A DNA stretch of 27,557 nt from assembly GCA_018380195.1 (NCBI GenBank), contig JAGZUC010000030.1, positions 1-27,557 on the forward strand. The letters are read 5' to 3'. Numbering within the stretch: the stretch's first letter is position 1; each line of letters opens with the position of its first letter. The stretch comes from Collinsella sp. GTDB lineage: Bacteria; Actinomycetota; Coriobacteriia; Coriobacteriales; Coriobacteriaceae. A program made the position numbers and the translations under genes. The notes beneath the pieces are model-generated. The model was given only the letters and a program-made list of their open reading frames with translations, searched no databases and was not told the origin of the DNA. Shown here in pieces: positions 1 to 8,120 of this stretch.

Positions 1-40
1 CATCGAAACACATCTCCACCGTTCCTTCAACTGGGAAAAC

Positions 41-76
41 GGCGCCCCCGGGGCCCGGATGGGGCCTCGGGGGCGT
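41..76 (-). terminator. GC-rich intrinsic terminator of the rbsK-nucleoside hydrolase operon
   Basis: Positions 43-56 pair with 62-75 in a 14-bp stem (one G-U pair) around a 5-nt loop. Read on the minus strand, the stem is followed within two bases by GTTTTCCC, a short U tract. It lies about 115 bp beyond the nucleoside hydrolase stop codon, the right side for that operon. On the plus strand no T-run follows. The 77-189 interval between it and the gene shows nothing else. Confidence 0.6.
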
Positions 77-189
77 TCGGCTAGCTGCGGGAACGGCCTA
101 TTTGCTCAATGTGTTCGGCTGAGATCGGAAATCAACCGTCGGCCCGCCAGCGGCCACATCGAGCAGATGGGCGTGCTTCGATCCCGAGC

Positions 190-1164
190 CTAGCCTAGGA
201 TGCGGGCCATGCGCGCCTTGAACTCGGACAGAAAGCGCGGGGCATCCACGGTAAGCGCCACGAGCGTGCTCTTGTCCGGATCGGACAGGCGGCGCTCATC
301 GCAGATGGTGCGACCGCGGTACTCGCCCAGCAGATCAACACGCAGGTTGCAGCCGAGCGCACCTACGAGCGTGGGGTCGATCGCCACGGCAACGGCCAGC
401 GGATCGTGCAGCGCACAACCACCCAGGTAGGGTGCGTTCATCTCGTACGAGCCAATGTAGTGCTCGACCATGCTCGCAAATGCGCAGCCCGCCATGGTGC
501 CCGAGCCCGTCCAGCCGGCAATGTCGCGGCGTGTGAGCACCACGCGATGCGTCACGTCCAGACCCACCATGGTGAGCTTACGACCTGAACGCAGCACCGC
601 GTCGGCTGCCTCGGGGTCGCTCGCCATGTTGGCCTCGGCGCCCGCGCTCACGTTGCCGGGCACGGTAAGGGCGCCGCCCATCACGACCACGCGGCCGATG
701 GACATCATCGCCGCCGCATCGCGCTCCAGGGCGAGCGCCAGGTTGGAGAGCGGGCCAGTCGCCACGTAGATCAGATCGGGACCATAGGTGCGCGCGGCAT
801 CGATCAGATAATCGACCGCAGCGTTGCCGTCGGCCGAGGTCGCCCCCACCGGCTCGTAGGGCGACGCGGGCACGCTCGCGCCGCCGATGCCGTTCTTGCC
901 GTGAATGAGCGCGGTGGACGCCGGCGGCGTATAGGGCTCAGTCGCCTGCAGAGGACGGTCGGCACCCAGGTACACCGGAACCTCGGGGCGACCCAGCAGA
1001 TCGAGCACCGCCAGGCAATTGTGCGCCGATTGCTCGACGCACACGTTGCCAAAGCACGTGGTGATGCCGACGAGCTCCACCTCGGGGCTCGCGATGGCAT
1101 AGGCCAGCGCCATCGCATCGTCAACACCCATATCCAGATCAAGGATCAGCTTCTTGATTGCCAT
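190..1164 (-). CDS. Inosine-uridine preferring nucleoside hydrolase family protein
   Basis: 324 aa, the usual length of the IU-nucleoside hydrolase family, which cleaves the N-glycosidic bond of ribonucleosides to free base plus ribose in the cytoplasm. The N-terminal calcium-binding aspartate cluster is present as DLDMGVDD (D9, D11, D15, D16) in place of the common DTDPGIDD. The C-terminal HDPLAV motif holds the active-site histidine (H253) and a metal aspartate. No signal peptide is seen. The gene begins 30 bp after the ribokinase stop, so the two are almost certainly one operon, in which released ribose would be phosphorylated by the kinase. The start ATG has a GGAG-type ribosome site. The preferred base cannot be read from sequence, so no rihA/B/C name is given. 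Confidence 0.93.
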   Translation of the reverse strand: MAIKKLILDLDMGVDDAMALAYAIASPEVELVGITTCFGNVCVEQSAHNCLAVLDLLGRPEVPVYLGADRPLQATEPYTPPASTALIHGKNGIGGASVPASPYEPVGATSADGNAAVDYLIDAARTYGPDLIYVATGPLSNLALALERDAAAMMSIGRVVVMGGALTVPGNVSAGAEANMASDPEAADAVLRSGRKLTMVGLDVTHRVVLTRRDIAGWTGSGTMAGCAFASMVEHYIGSYEMNAPYLGGCALHDPLAVAVAIDPTLVGALGCNLRVDLLGEYRGRTICDERRLSDPDKSTLVALTVDAPRFLSEFKARMARILG

Positions 1165-1194
1165 TGTTCTACTCCGCTTCTCCGTCTTTATCGT

Positions 1195-2157
1195 CTAACC
1201 AAACCAATGTTCAACTTCGGCGCGCGTGGGAATCGATTGCTGAGCGCCCAGGCGCGACACCGTCACTGCCGAGGCGCGAGCGCCCGCGGCCATGCACTCA
1301 AAGAGCGGCAAACCCTCTAGGCGAGCCGCCGCCAACGCGCCGATAAACGTATCGCCGGCGGCCGTGGTATCGACTACCGTGCTCGAAAGCGCCGGCATGC
1401 GCAGCAGCTCGCCGTCATCGCCGAGCGTAACCGAGCCGGCACCACCCAGCGTGATGACCGCAGCTCCGGCGCCCTTGTCGAGCAGCGCATTGAGCGCGGC
1501 GACGCAACTCGCATCATCCGTGGGCAGAATGCCCGTCAGCACCTGGCACTCGGTCTCGTTGGGGCAGACCAAGTCGACCGCAGGCCAGACCTCCGCAGGC
1601 AGCTCGCAGGCGGGCGCTGGATTAAAGACCGTATAGAACCCCAGCTCGTGAGCGCAAACAAGCGCCTCGGCCGTCGCTGCAAGGTCACATTCACCCTGGG
1701 CGATAAAGACGCTTCCGGCAGCCGGGGCAATCTCGCTGGCGTCGCCGTCGAGCTCGTCGGCCACCAAGCGCCTCAGTGCGCAGGCAACGTCCTCGCCCGA
1801 AAGCGCATGGTTGGCGCCTGGCGACAACACGACGCGGTTGTCGTTCTCGCAGCGAATGATAGTCGCGGTGCCAGTCTCCACGTCGTCGCGACGCGCCACA
1901 AACTCAACGCCCACGCCGGCATCCTGGAGCCCTGCCACCAGTGCGTCGCCAAATGCATCGCGCCCGACGGCGCCGATCATGCACGTGCGCGCGCCCAAGC
2001 GCGCGGCGGCCACAGCCTGATTGGCACCCTTGCCGCCGGCGTTGGTGATAAAACCGCTACCGCCGACAGTCTCGCCCGCACGCGGCATGCGCTCACACGC
2101 CACCGAAAGGTCCATGTTCATGCTGCCGAACACCGCAACGATGCCGCGATCTGCCAT
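1195..2157 (-). CDS. rbsK: Ribokinase (PfkB family)
   Basis: 320 aa from the ATG at 2157, chosen because AGGAGG lies 7 nt upstream; the open frame continues 11 codons further but without a comparable site. It phosphorylates D-ribose to ribose 5-phosphate with ATP. PfkB signature 1 is visible near the N-terminus (GGKGANQAVAAARLGA), as is signature 2 near the C-terminus (DTTAAGDTFIGALAA) with the catalytic Asp and the anion-hole GAGD-like turn (AAGD). The N-terminal GSMNMDLS substrate segment is typical of ribokinases. First gene of an operon with the nucleoside hydrolase, so it likely serves ribonucleoside salvage rather than a ribose ABC transporter, none of which is in this window. Other PfkB sugar kinases are possible, but ribokinase fits best. 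Confidence 0.9.
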   Translation of the reverse strand: MADRGIVAVFGSMNMDLSVACERMPRAGETVGGSGFITNAGGKGANQAVAAARLGARTCMIGAVGRDAFGDALVAGLQDAGVGVEFVARRDDVETGTATIIRCENDNRVVLSPGANHALSGEDVACALRRLVADELDGDASEIAPAAGSVFIAQGECDLAATAEALVCAHELGFYTVFNPAPACELPAEVWPAVDLVCPNETECQVLTGILPTDDASCVAALNALLDKGAGAAVITLGGAGSVTLGDDGELLRMPALSSTVVDTTAAGDTFIGALAAARLEGLPLFECMAAGARASAVTVSRLGAQQSIPTRAEVEHWFG

Positions 2158-2219
2158 GGAAACCTCCTCGTCTGCGGGCTTTATGCCCACCGTCGGCCGT
2201 CAATCGTATGCTTTCGCAC

Positions 2220-2249
2220 TCTATAACTTTAGTTCACTTTGATGTGAAC
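2220..2249 (-). promoter_or_regulatory. Promoter with palindromic operator upstream of rbsK
   Basis: On the minus strand TTCACA (2243-2248) and TATAGA (2220-2225) are separated by exactly 17 bp, giving a sigma70-like promoter with a start near 2213 and a ~55-nt leader. The palindrome GTTCAC-N6-GTGAAC (2232-2249) covers the -35 box and part of the spacer, the classical position for a repressor. The shape suits LacI or GntR families; no regulator gene is in the window. Confidence 0.5.
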
Positions 2250-2297
2250 GCACGCTTGAGGTTGCGCCAGCAGCAAGCATTCACAGGAGCGGGCAGC

Positions 2298-2303
2298 TAC
2301 AAT
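2298..2303 (+). promoter_or_regulatory. Candidate -10 box for the acyltransferase gene
   Basis: TACAAT at 2298-2303 lies 40 bp before the acyltransferase ATG and matches the -10 consensus at five of six positions. No good -35 hexamer is found 17 bp upstream, so this is a weak call. Confidence 0.3.
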
Positions 2304-2342
2304 GAATACGTGCTGATTTTTCTCGTCATTGGATGATGTTTT

Positions 2343-4559
2343 ATGGAACAATTCCCGCAATCGAGCTCACGCGGCCCGCGCCGCGCGCCCGATAACCAGG
2401 CGCCGCACGAACGCCCGCGCACCGAGCGCCGCACCGGCGAGCCGCGTCGTGCCGCGAGCCCCCATCGTGTGCCCACCAACAAAGCGGACCATGCCAGCGC
2501 CGCCACCGCGGACCAGACGCCCACTCGTCCCAAATCTCGTTACATTCCCGCGCTCGACGGCCTGCGCACGCTCGCCGTTGTCGCGGTGGTGCTCTATCAC
2601 CTCAATCTTACGTGGGCTCAGGGCGGCCTGCTCGGCGTCACGATCTTCTTTGTGCTTTCGGGCTATCTAATCACGCGCCTGCTGCTCAACGAAGTCGCCA
2701 AGACCGGGCGCATCGACCTCAAGAGCTTCTGGATTCGCCGCATCCGCCGTCTGTTCCCCGCCGTAGTGACCGTCGTGGTGGTGACCTGTGCGCTGTGCAC
2801 GATCTTTAACCACGTGATGCTCACCAAGATGCGTCCCGACATCCTGCCGTCGCTGCTGTTCTTCAACAACTGGTGGCAGATCGCGCAGGACGTCTCGTAC
2901 TTCAACGCCTTGGGCGACCCCTCGCCGCTCACGCACTTTTGGTCGCTCGCCATCGAGGAGCAGTTCTACCTGGTTTGGCCGCCGCTGCTGCTTGCCATGG
3001 TATCCATGCACATGAGCAAGCCCAGCACGCGCCGCGTGGTTCTGGGCTTGGCTGCGGTTTCCGCCATCGCCATGATGGTGCTCTACAACCCTGCCGCCGA
3101 CCCCAGCCGCGTGTACTACGGCACCGACACCCGCGTGTTCTCACTGCTGCTGGGCGCCTGGATGGCCTTTATCCCCGATCGCGACCTGGCGCCCGTGCGC
3201 CTCGCGCATCGTCTGGGGCTCGACCGCCTGGTTGGCGCCGCCAGGCACGGAAAGAATGCCGAGAACAAACAGGGTACGAAGGCCGACAACGCAGCCGAGA
3301 CTGCCCCAGCCCAGCCGAGCGCGCTCGTACGCTTTTGGTCCTCACCCGCATCCATCGATGTGTTGGGCGTCGTGGGCCTGGTTGGCCTTGCCGCCATGGT
3401 CGCGCTCACCAACGGCTACACGGCATTCCAGTATCGCGGAGGCACGCTGCTGTGCTCCATCCTTACGCTCATGGTCATCGCGGCCTGCGTGCAGCCCCAG
3501 GGAATGGTGGCCCGCGCGCTATCCGCCGAGCCGCTCGTATGGGTTGGCAAGCGCTCCTACAGCATCTACCTGTGGCACTATCCGCTGTTGCTGCTCATGA
3601 ACCCGGTCGCCAACATCAACGATACGCCCTGGTGGCAGTACATTTTGCAGGTACTGCTGGTGGTCGCCGTGGCCGAGTGCTCCTACCGCTTTATCGAGAC
3701 GCCGTTTAGGAAGGGCGTCTTCGGACGCACCGTCTCCGAGTTCCGCGATGGCACCACCACGCCTGCCAATTGGGTGCGCGCGCATATTCCCGTTTGCGCC
3801 GCCTGCGCTGTCGTACTGGTCGTTGCACTGGGCGGCTTGATCTTTGTGCCCGAGACGTCTGCACTGAGCGGTGAGGGCGCCGAAGTCCTCAACAAGGAAG
3901 CCAAAAACACCGCGCCAACGGACCAACAGGCAGCCGACGACACCGACAAGGACAACGACGGCTTCCCCGATGGCTCCTACGACCTGCTGATGATCGGTGA
4001 CTCCGTGTCGCTGCGCGCCGTTGATTCCTTTGACGGCGTGTTCCCCCACAGTCACATCGATGCCGAAAAGGGCCGCCAGTTTGATGCGGGCCGCGCGACA
4101 TTTGAGGGCTATCTCCAACAGAACCTTGCCGGCAAGATCGTGGTCCTTGCGCTGGGAACCAATGGCTTGGTAACCGACGACCAGATCGACGCCATCATGG
4201 CCGATGCAGGAGATAAGCGTATTGTGGTGTTTGTGAACACGCGCAGCCCGCAGCCGTGGGTTGGCTCTACCAACCAGGCCATCGCCAACGCCGCTACGCG
4301 CTACAAGAACGTGCGCGTTATCGACTGGTACGGATACAGTGCCAATCGCAACGACCTGTTTGATGGCGATGGCACGCACCTGTCGACCACAGGCGTGACT
4401 GAGTACCTCAACTTGATCCACGATGCAGTCAAGAAGGACCTGCCCGTGCATCCCGAGGATCACGTCAACGATCCGCAGCCGGCGGCCGTCAAGTCTGCCA
4501 CCGACGCGCTCGTTAACGCGCTTGCCTACAAGCCACACAAGCTGGGCGCCGACAAGTAA
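2343..4559 (+). CDS. OatA-like membrane acyltransferase with C-terminal SGNH domain
   Basis: 738 aa. About 65 polar, arginine-rich residues lead into an acyltransferase-3 integral membrane domain beginning at YIPALDGLRTLAVVAVV, with the family's SGYLITRLLL and HFWSLAIEEQFYLVWP segments and a series of about 10 membrane helices to roughly residue 515. A linker rich in D, T and A follows, then an extracytoplasmic SGNH hydrolase-fold domain with block I GDSV (Ser554), block III GTNG (605-608) and the DGTH segment giving the catalytic Asp676-His679 pair. This is the plan of peptidoglycan O-acetyltransferase OatA, which moves acetyl groups across the membrane onto MurNAc and gives lysozyme resistance. 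The substrate could instead be another wall or surface glycan. The ribosome site before the ATG is weak. Single transcription unit, converging on the transporter operon. Confidence 0.9.
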   Translation: MEQFPQSSSRGPRRAPDNQAPHERPRTERRTGEPRRAASPHRVPTNKADHASAATADQTPTRPKSRYIPALDGLRTLAVVAVVLYHLNLTWAQGGLLGVTIFFVLSGYLITRLLLNEVAKTGRIDLKSFWIRRIRRLFPAVVTVVVVTCALCTIFNHVMLTKMRPDILPSLLFFNNWWQIAQDVSYFNALGDPSPLTHFWSLAIEEQFYLVWPPLLLAMVSMHMSKPSTRRVVLGLAAVSAIAMMVLYNPAADPSRVYYGTDTRVFSLLLGAWMAFIPDRDLAPVRLAHRLGLDRLVGAARHGKNAENKQGTKADNAAETAPAQPSALVRFWSSPASIDVLGVVGLVGLAAMVALTNGYTAFQYRGGTLLCSILTLMVIAACVQPQGMVARALSAEPLVWVGKRSYSIYLWHYPLLLLMNPVANINDTPWWQYILQVLLVVAVAECSYRFIETPFRKGVFGRTVSEFRDGTTTPANWVRAHIPVCAACAVVLVVALGGLIFVPETSALSGEGAEVLNKEAKNTAPTDQQAADDTDKDNDGFPDGSYDLLMIGDSVSLRAVDSFDGVFPHSHIDAEKGRQFDAGRATFEGYLQQNLAGKIVVLALGTNGLVTDDQIDAIMADAGDKRIVVFVNTRSPQPWVGSTNQAIANAATRYKNVRVIDWYGYSANRNDLFDGDGTHLSTTGVTEYLNLIHDAVKKDLPVHPEDHVNDPQPAAVKSATDALVNALAYKPHKLGADK

Positions 4560-4612
4560 CCTGCAGCAAACAACCCAAAATCACTCTTTTAGAGCCGACC
4601 CCAAGAGGTCGC

Positions 4613-4652
4613 AGACAAAAAAACAGGCCGCAGCCCATCGCTGCGGCCTGTT
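4613..4652 (-). terminator. Intrinsic terminator of the Mg2+ transporter operon
   Basis: Perfect 12-bp stem 4622-4633 / 4641-4652 with a 7-nt loop. On the minus strand it runs straight into a T tract (complement of the A-run at 4617-4623), so it terminates the transporter operon that ends at 4671. On the plus strand only TT follows, so it is a poor terminator for the acyltransferase gene, although it lies in the right place to protect its 3' end. Confidence 0.85.
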
Positions 4653-4670
4653 CGGAAACAAAAGTGGGCG

Positions 4671-5933
4671 TTAAGCGCTGTAGCCCATCGCTTGCAGCAC
4701 AAACATGACGACCGTCAGCACCGTAATCACGGCGATAGTCGCCCAAGTGAGCACGTTCCACACGCGGCCGTTGCGGTTGGCACCCATAATGTGACGGTCA
4801 GCGGCGATAACCACCTGGAACACCAGAACCACGGGCAGCAGCACGCCATTGATGACCTGCGAGGTCATCATAATCTGGAACAGATCGACGCCGGGCATAA
4901 GCACCAGCACGGCAGAGATACCGATGATGGCCGTAATGATGCCGCGATAGACCGGGGCCTCGTCCCAGCTGCGGTCGGCACCGCGCTCCCAGCCAAATGC
5001 CTCGCAGATAGCGCTCGACGTAACGCCCGGCAGCACGCAGGCGGCCAAGAAGCTCGCCGCGACCAGGCCCGAGGCAAACAGTACCGTGGACCACTGACCC
5101 GCAATAGGCTCCAGCGCGCGGGCAGCATCGGCAGCATCGCTGATCTGAATACCCGCCGGGAACAACACCGTACCAGTCGTGATGATAATAAAGCCGGCAA
5201 TGACATCGGCGGCAAGCGAGCCGCTCACGGTATCGATGCGCTGCAGCACGATATCGTCCTCGCCCGCGTTCTTATCGACCACGTTGTTCTGCGCCAGGAA
5301 GATCATCCACGGCGCAATGGTGGTACCAATCGTTGCGACCACGAGCGACACGTAGTTGGGATCGTTTTGAATATTGGGCACGACCAAATCGACCGCGACC
5401 TCACCCCAGTTGGGGCCAGCCATAAATGCAGCAACGATATAGGTCACGAACACACAGCTCACCAGCAGCAAAATCTTCTCGATACGCTGGAAGCTGCCCG
5501 ACATGGTAAGCATCCACACCAGCAGCGCCACCAACGGCACCGATATGCTCGCCGGAACGCCAAAGAGCGCAAGGCCACTCGCGATACCCGCGAACTCCGA
5601 GATGGTCACAGCCGTGTTTGCAATCAGCAGCGCCGCCATGGCGAGCACGCTCTTGCGCACGCCAAAGCGCTCGCGGATGAGCGAAGCCAGGCCCTTACCC
5701 GTGACACAACCGCAACGCGCCGCAGTCTCCTGCGTCACGATAAGCAGCACGGTCATGACGGGAAGCATCCACAGCATCTTGTAGCCATAGCTGGCGCCCG
5801 CACTGGAATACGTGGCGATACCGCCGGCGTCATTACCCGAAAGCGCCGCCAGCAGACCGGGGCCCATGGCGCCAAAGATGGCCGCAATGGTTAGCTTTTG
5901 CTTGGTGCTCGGCTTTTGCTTCGTGTTTTGCAC
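4671..5933 (-). CDS. Nramp-related divalent metal transporter, probably an NRMT-type Mg2+ transporter
   Basis: 420 aa from a GTG at 5933, chosen because AGGTGG lies just upstream and the MgtE-like gene stops only 8 bp before; a longer frame to 5996 would overlap that gene. Eleven or so membrane helices of the SLC11/Nramp fold. The TM1 motif that is DPGN in Mn/Fe transporters reads D35-A-G-G38 here (within GPGLLAALSGNDAGGIATY), and the TM6 MPH motif is A207-P-W209, so both the metal-selecting Asn and Met are absent. These changes match the Nramp-related magnesium transporters described from Eggerthella lenta (recalled literature, not searched). The partner gene is an MgtE_N/CBS protein, which fits Mg2+. 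It should not be named mntH. Classical Mn2+ transport is unlikely because the soft-metal methionine is missing. Confidence 0.85.
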   Translation of the reverse strand: MQNTKQKPSTKQKLTIAAIFGAMGPGLLAALSGNDAGGIATYSSAGASYGYKMLWMLPVMTVLLIVTQETAARCGCVTGKGLASLIRERFGVRKSVLAMAALLIANTAVTISEFAGIASGLALFGVPASISVPLVALLVWMLTMSGSFQRIEKILLLVSCVFVTYIVAAFMAGPNWGEVAVDLVVPNIQNDPNYVSLVVATIGTTIAPWMIFLAQNNVVDKNAGEDDIVLQRIDTVSGSLAADVIAGFIIITTGTVLFPAGIQISDAADAARALEPIAGQWSTVLFASGLVAASFLAACVLPGVTSSAICEAFGWERGADRSWDEAPVYRGIITAIIGISAVLVLMPGVDLFQIMMTSQVINGVLLPVVLVFQVVIAADRHIMGANRNGRVWNVLTWATIAVITVLTVVMFVLQAMGYSA

Positions 5934-5941
5934 GCGACCAC

Positions 5942-7786
5942 CTATCCCATGACCGACATGGTGAGCAACACCGCAGCGGTGCAGTACGCCACACACGAGA
6001 TCATGACGGCAATGACGTTCATGGCGGTACCCGACGTATTGAGGTCGTGCTCGTCGCGCCAGAACAGCACCATCAGATAAATCACGGCGCTCATGTTGCT
6101 GACCAGGCAGGTGATGGCCGCGATGTTAAAGCAACCGGTAAAGAGCAGCTCCTCGAACATGGGGGCATCGGGGAACGCGGCGGTGCGCACCAGCTGGGCG
6201 CACAGGTAGGTCACGAGTGACAGAATCAGGCCCATGCCCGTGCTCTGGAAGAAGAACCCCAGATACGGCTTGGGCTCGTCGTCGTGACCGTCATACTCCA
6301 GGAAGTAGTTCTTGACGAACGACACCATGCGCGAGGCCGCCAGCAGCACGAGCGGCATGGCGCACATGGGGAACACCACCAGATGCGCGGAGCCGAGCGC
6401 CGTCCCCAGCACGGTCGCCATGATGCACGACGCGATGCCCCATACAACAACCCAGTACTGGCGATGCACGAACCAGCTGAGCACGTTCGTCGAGTCGTCC
6501 GACGCGCTATCGCCCGAGCCGACACCGGCGATCTGCAGGTCCTCCTGATGCTCCTCGGCAATAACGTCCATGGCGTCGTCGAAGGTCACGATGCCCAGGA
6601 TATGACGGTTCTCGTCGCAGACAGGGATGGCAACCAGGTCGTACTTGGTCATCTCGTCCGTCACGTCTTCCTGGTCCTCGTCGGGTGACACGTAGACCAG
6701 ATCGCGATAGGCCAGCTGACCCAGCGTGGCGTCGCGGTCGGCCACGATCAGCGTGCGCAGCGAAAGCACGCCCGTCAGCATGCCGCTCGGATCCTCGGTA
6801 TAGACGTAGTAGACGCTCTCGAAGTCCTCGTCGAGCTCGCGAATCGCCTCGATGGCGTCACCGACCGTTGCCGTGGCGGGCAGGGAGACAAACTCCGAGG
6901 TCATGATGCGGCCGGCGGTATTGTCCTCATACCCCAGCAGGTTACGAATCGCCTTCTCCTCCTTGACGCCCATCAGGCGCAGGAGCTTCTCGGCCTTCTC
7001 GTAATCGAGCTCGTCGATCAGGTCGGCTGCATCGTCCGGGTCCATCATGGCCAGCATCGACGATGCGTCCGTGTCGGACAGGCCCTCGAGCATCTCGGTC
7101 ATAAGCTCGTCGTCATCGAACTCCGAGATGGCCTCGGCGGCCTGGGCAGTATCGAGCTGCGCAAACACCTGCGCACGTAGGCGCGGGTCGAGCTGCTCGA
7201 TAATGTCGGCGATGTCGGCAGGATGCAGCTCGCCGAGCGTCTTGTGCGACACCGAGAGTTGAATGTTCTTGGTCGAGCGATCGAGCAGGTCCATGTAGGA
7301 CCAAGCGATGATGTCCTCACTGAGCGGCTTGCCTAGGTGCTTCATAAAGCCTTCGACGATATGCTCGAGCGCGGGGCTGATGGCGCGTAGCAGACCGCGG
7401 GCACCGACCTCGGCGCCCAGCAGGCGCAGCTGGTTTTCGCCCGACATGGAAAACTTGATGTCGTTTACGCGCACGACCTTCATGCCCTGCGTGTCGACGA
7501 TCTGCTTGTTGAGCACGTCGCGGGCAAGCAAGAGTTCGGTCGGCTGCAGGTACGAAAAACGGATTTCGGTGGCCGACGTCTTAAGGTGTACACCCGTCTC
7601 GTCGATACGGTCGACCCATTTGCGCCAACTGATCATAAACGGCGTCTTGCCGGGACCGCGGAACGCGAGCGACGTCACGTGTGGAAAAACTTCGCCGGTA
7701 GCAATGCCAAAATCGTTCACAACGCCGAGCTTTTCGCCATCGACGTCCAAGACCGGCAGTTTGAGCATCTCACTCAGATAATTCAA
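5942..7786 (-). CDS. PRC-barrel / MgtE_N / CBS membrane protein (MgtE-like)
   Basis: 614 aa. The order is: PRC-barrel-like N-terminus (about 1-125), an MgtE intracellular N domain (about 180-285, GELHPADIADIIEQLD and repeated DxDDAADLIDEL), two CBS domains (about 290-410, entered by AGRIMTSEFVSLP), and five membrane helices (about 440-614). In MgtE the N and CBS domains bind Mg2+ and gate the pore. The membrane half here has no recognisable GGNxGxQ segment and no aspartate in the last helix, where MgtE channels have pore residues. It may therefore be a Mg2+ sensor or regulator for the transporter encoded 8 bp downstream, or a very divergent channel. The start is a TTG with GGGGAG 5 nt upstream; an in-frame TGA just upstream excludes a longer form. 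The gene follows a long structured leader. Confidence 0.85.
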   Translation of the reverse strand: MNYLSEMLKLPVLDVDGEKLGVVNDFGIATGEVFPHVTSLAFRGPGKTPFMISWRKWVDRIDETGVHLKTSATEIRFSYLQPTELLLARDVLNKQIVDTQGMKVVRVNDIKFSMSGENQLRLLGAEVGARGLLRAISPALEHIVEGFMKHLGKPLSEDIIAWSYMDLLDRSTKNIQLSVSHKTLGELHPADIADIIEQLDPRLRAQVFAQLDTAQAAEAISEFDDDELMTEMLEGLSDTDASSMLAMMDPDDAADLIDELDYEKAEKLLRLMGVKEEKAIRNLLGYEDNTAGRIMTSEFVSLPATATVGDAIEAIRELDEDFESVYYVYTEDPSGMLTGVLSLRTLIVADRDATLGQLAYRDLVYVSPDEDQEDVTDEMTKYDLVAIPVCDENRHILGIVTFDDAMDVIAEEHQEDLQIAGVGSGDSASDDSTNVLSWFVHRQYWVVVWGIASCIMATVLGTALGSAHLVVFPMCAMPLVLLAASRMVSFVKNYFLEYDGHDDEPKPYLGFFFQSTGMGLILSLVTYLCAQLVRTAAFPDAPMFEELLFTGCFNIAAITCLVSNMSAVIYLMVLFWRDEHDLNTSGTAMNVIAVMISCVAYCTAAVLLTMSVMG

Positions 7787-7988
7787 TGGTGCTCCCCATC
7801 ATAATTCCTCCGGACGCGGCCGCGCGTGCGGCGTCCGGGGGCTTCTGGATATGTATACGCATGCGCGGGCGGCACGCCGCTCGACGCTTACACCCCGTGC
7901 ATGCGCAAAAAGCACCTGCATGGGGTCATCGACTGTATGGTCGAGGTTTGGATTTCACCTGTAACCTTTCTCTTGACCCTCATTAACC
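7787..7988 (-). promoter_or_regulatory. Structured ~200-nt leader RNA, candidate metal riboswitch
   Basis: On the transcript (minus strand) the 5' part can fold into a compact three-way junction. P1 pairs 7974-7979 with 7923-7928 (GGGTCA/TGACCC). Hairpin 1 pairs 7963-7966 with 7945-7948. Hairpin 2 pairs 7940-7944 with 7929-7933. The helices abut without linkers except for a 7-nt AGAGAAA strand. A competing hairpin, 7917-7926 with 7892-7901 (one mismatch), uses the same ACCC as the P1 3' strand, so the two exclude each other. A last 8-bp hairpin (7831-7838 / 7810-7817) reaches into the GGAGG at 7807-7811. Alternative pairing plus ribosome-site contact is what a riboswitch needs. I do not see the conserved M-box start, so no known class is assigned. 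Confidence 0.5.
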
Positions 7989-7994
7989 GCAGTA

Positions 7995-8000
7995 ACTATA
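7995..8000 (-). promoter_or_regulatory. Candidate -10 box for the Mg2+ operon
   Basis: TATAGT on the minus strand would start transcription near 7988, just before the three-way junction. The hexamer 17 bp upstream (ATGCCG) is a poor -35, so the call rests on the -10 box and its position. Confidence 0.35.
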
Positions 8001-8082
8001 GCATCAGCATCGCCCTGCGGCATCGAATTTATCCGCTGCACATTGCAGGCATACCAAACGCTGACGCATCCGTGACATAGCT

Positions 8083-8120
8083 GTTGGGGACGTTCTTAAA
8101 CGACTACCCAATGACTACTC
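8083..8120 (-). repeat. REP-like hairpin repeat at the 3' end of the NodB-fold gene
   Basis: TTGGG (8084-8088) pairs with CCCAA (8107-8111), with an inner CGTT/AACG pair (8091-8094 / 8099-8102) and the shared GGGGACGTTCTTAAA text. It ends in ATGACTACTC (8111-8120), which contains the complement of the TAG stop of the gene. Related units occur at 16598-16722, including the same decamer. It resembles REP sequences mobilised by Y1 (RAYT) transposases; no such gene is in the window. Confidence 0.6.

Noticed and set aside
4692..5894. A 400-codon plus-strand frame opposite the Nramp-related transporter
   Set aside because: Composition is dominated by H, R, Q and D without any fold signal. The minus-strand product has clear membrane helices and family motifs.
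7787..7988. Known M-box (ykoK) Mg2+ riboswitch
   Set aside because: The leader lacks the conserved TTAGGTGAGGCTCCT start. Only a short GGGTCAAxAGAAA-like stretch is similar, which is not enough.
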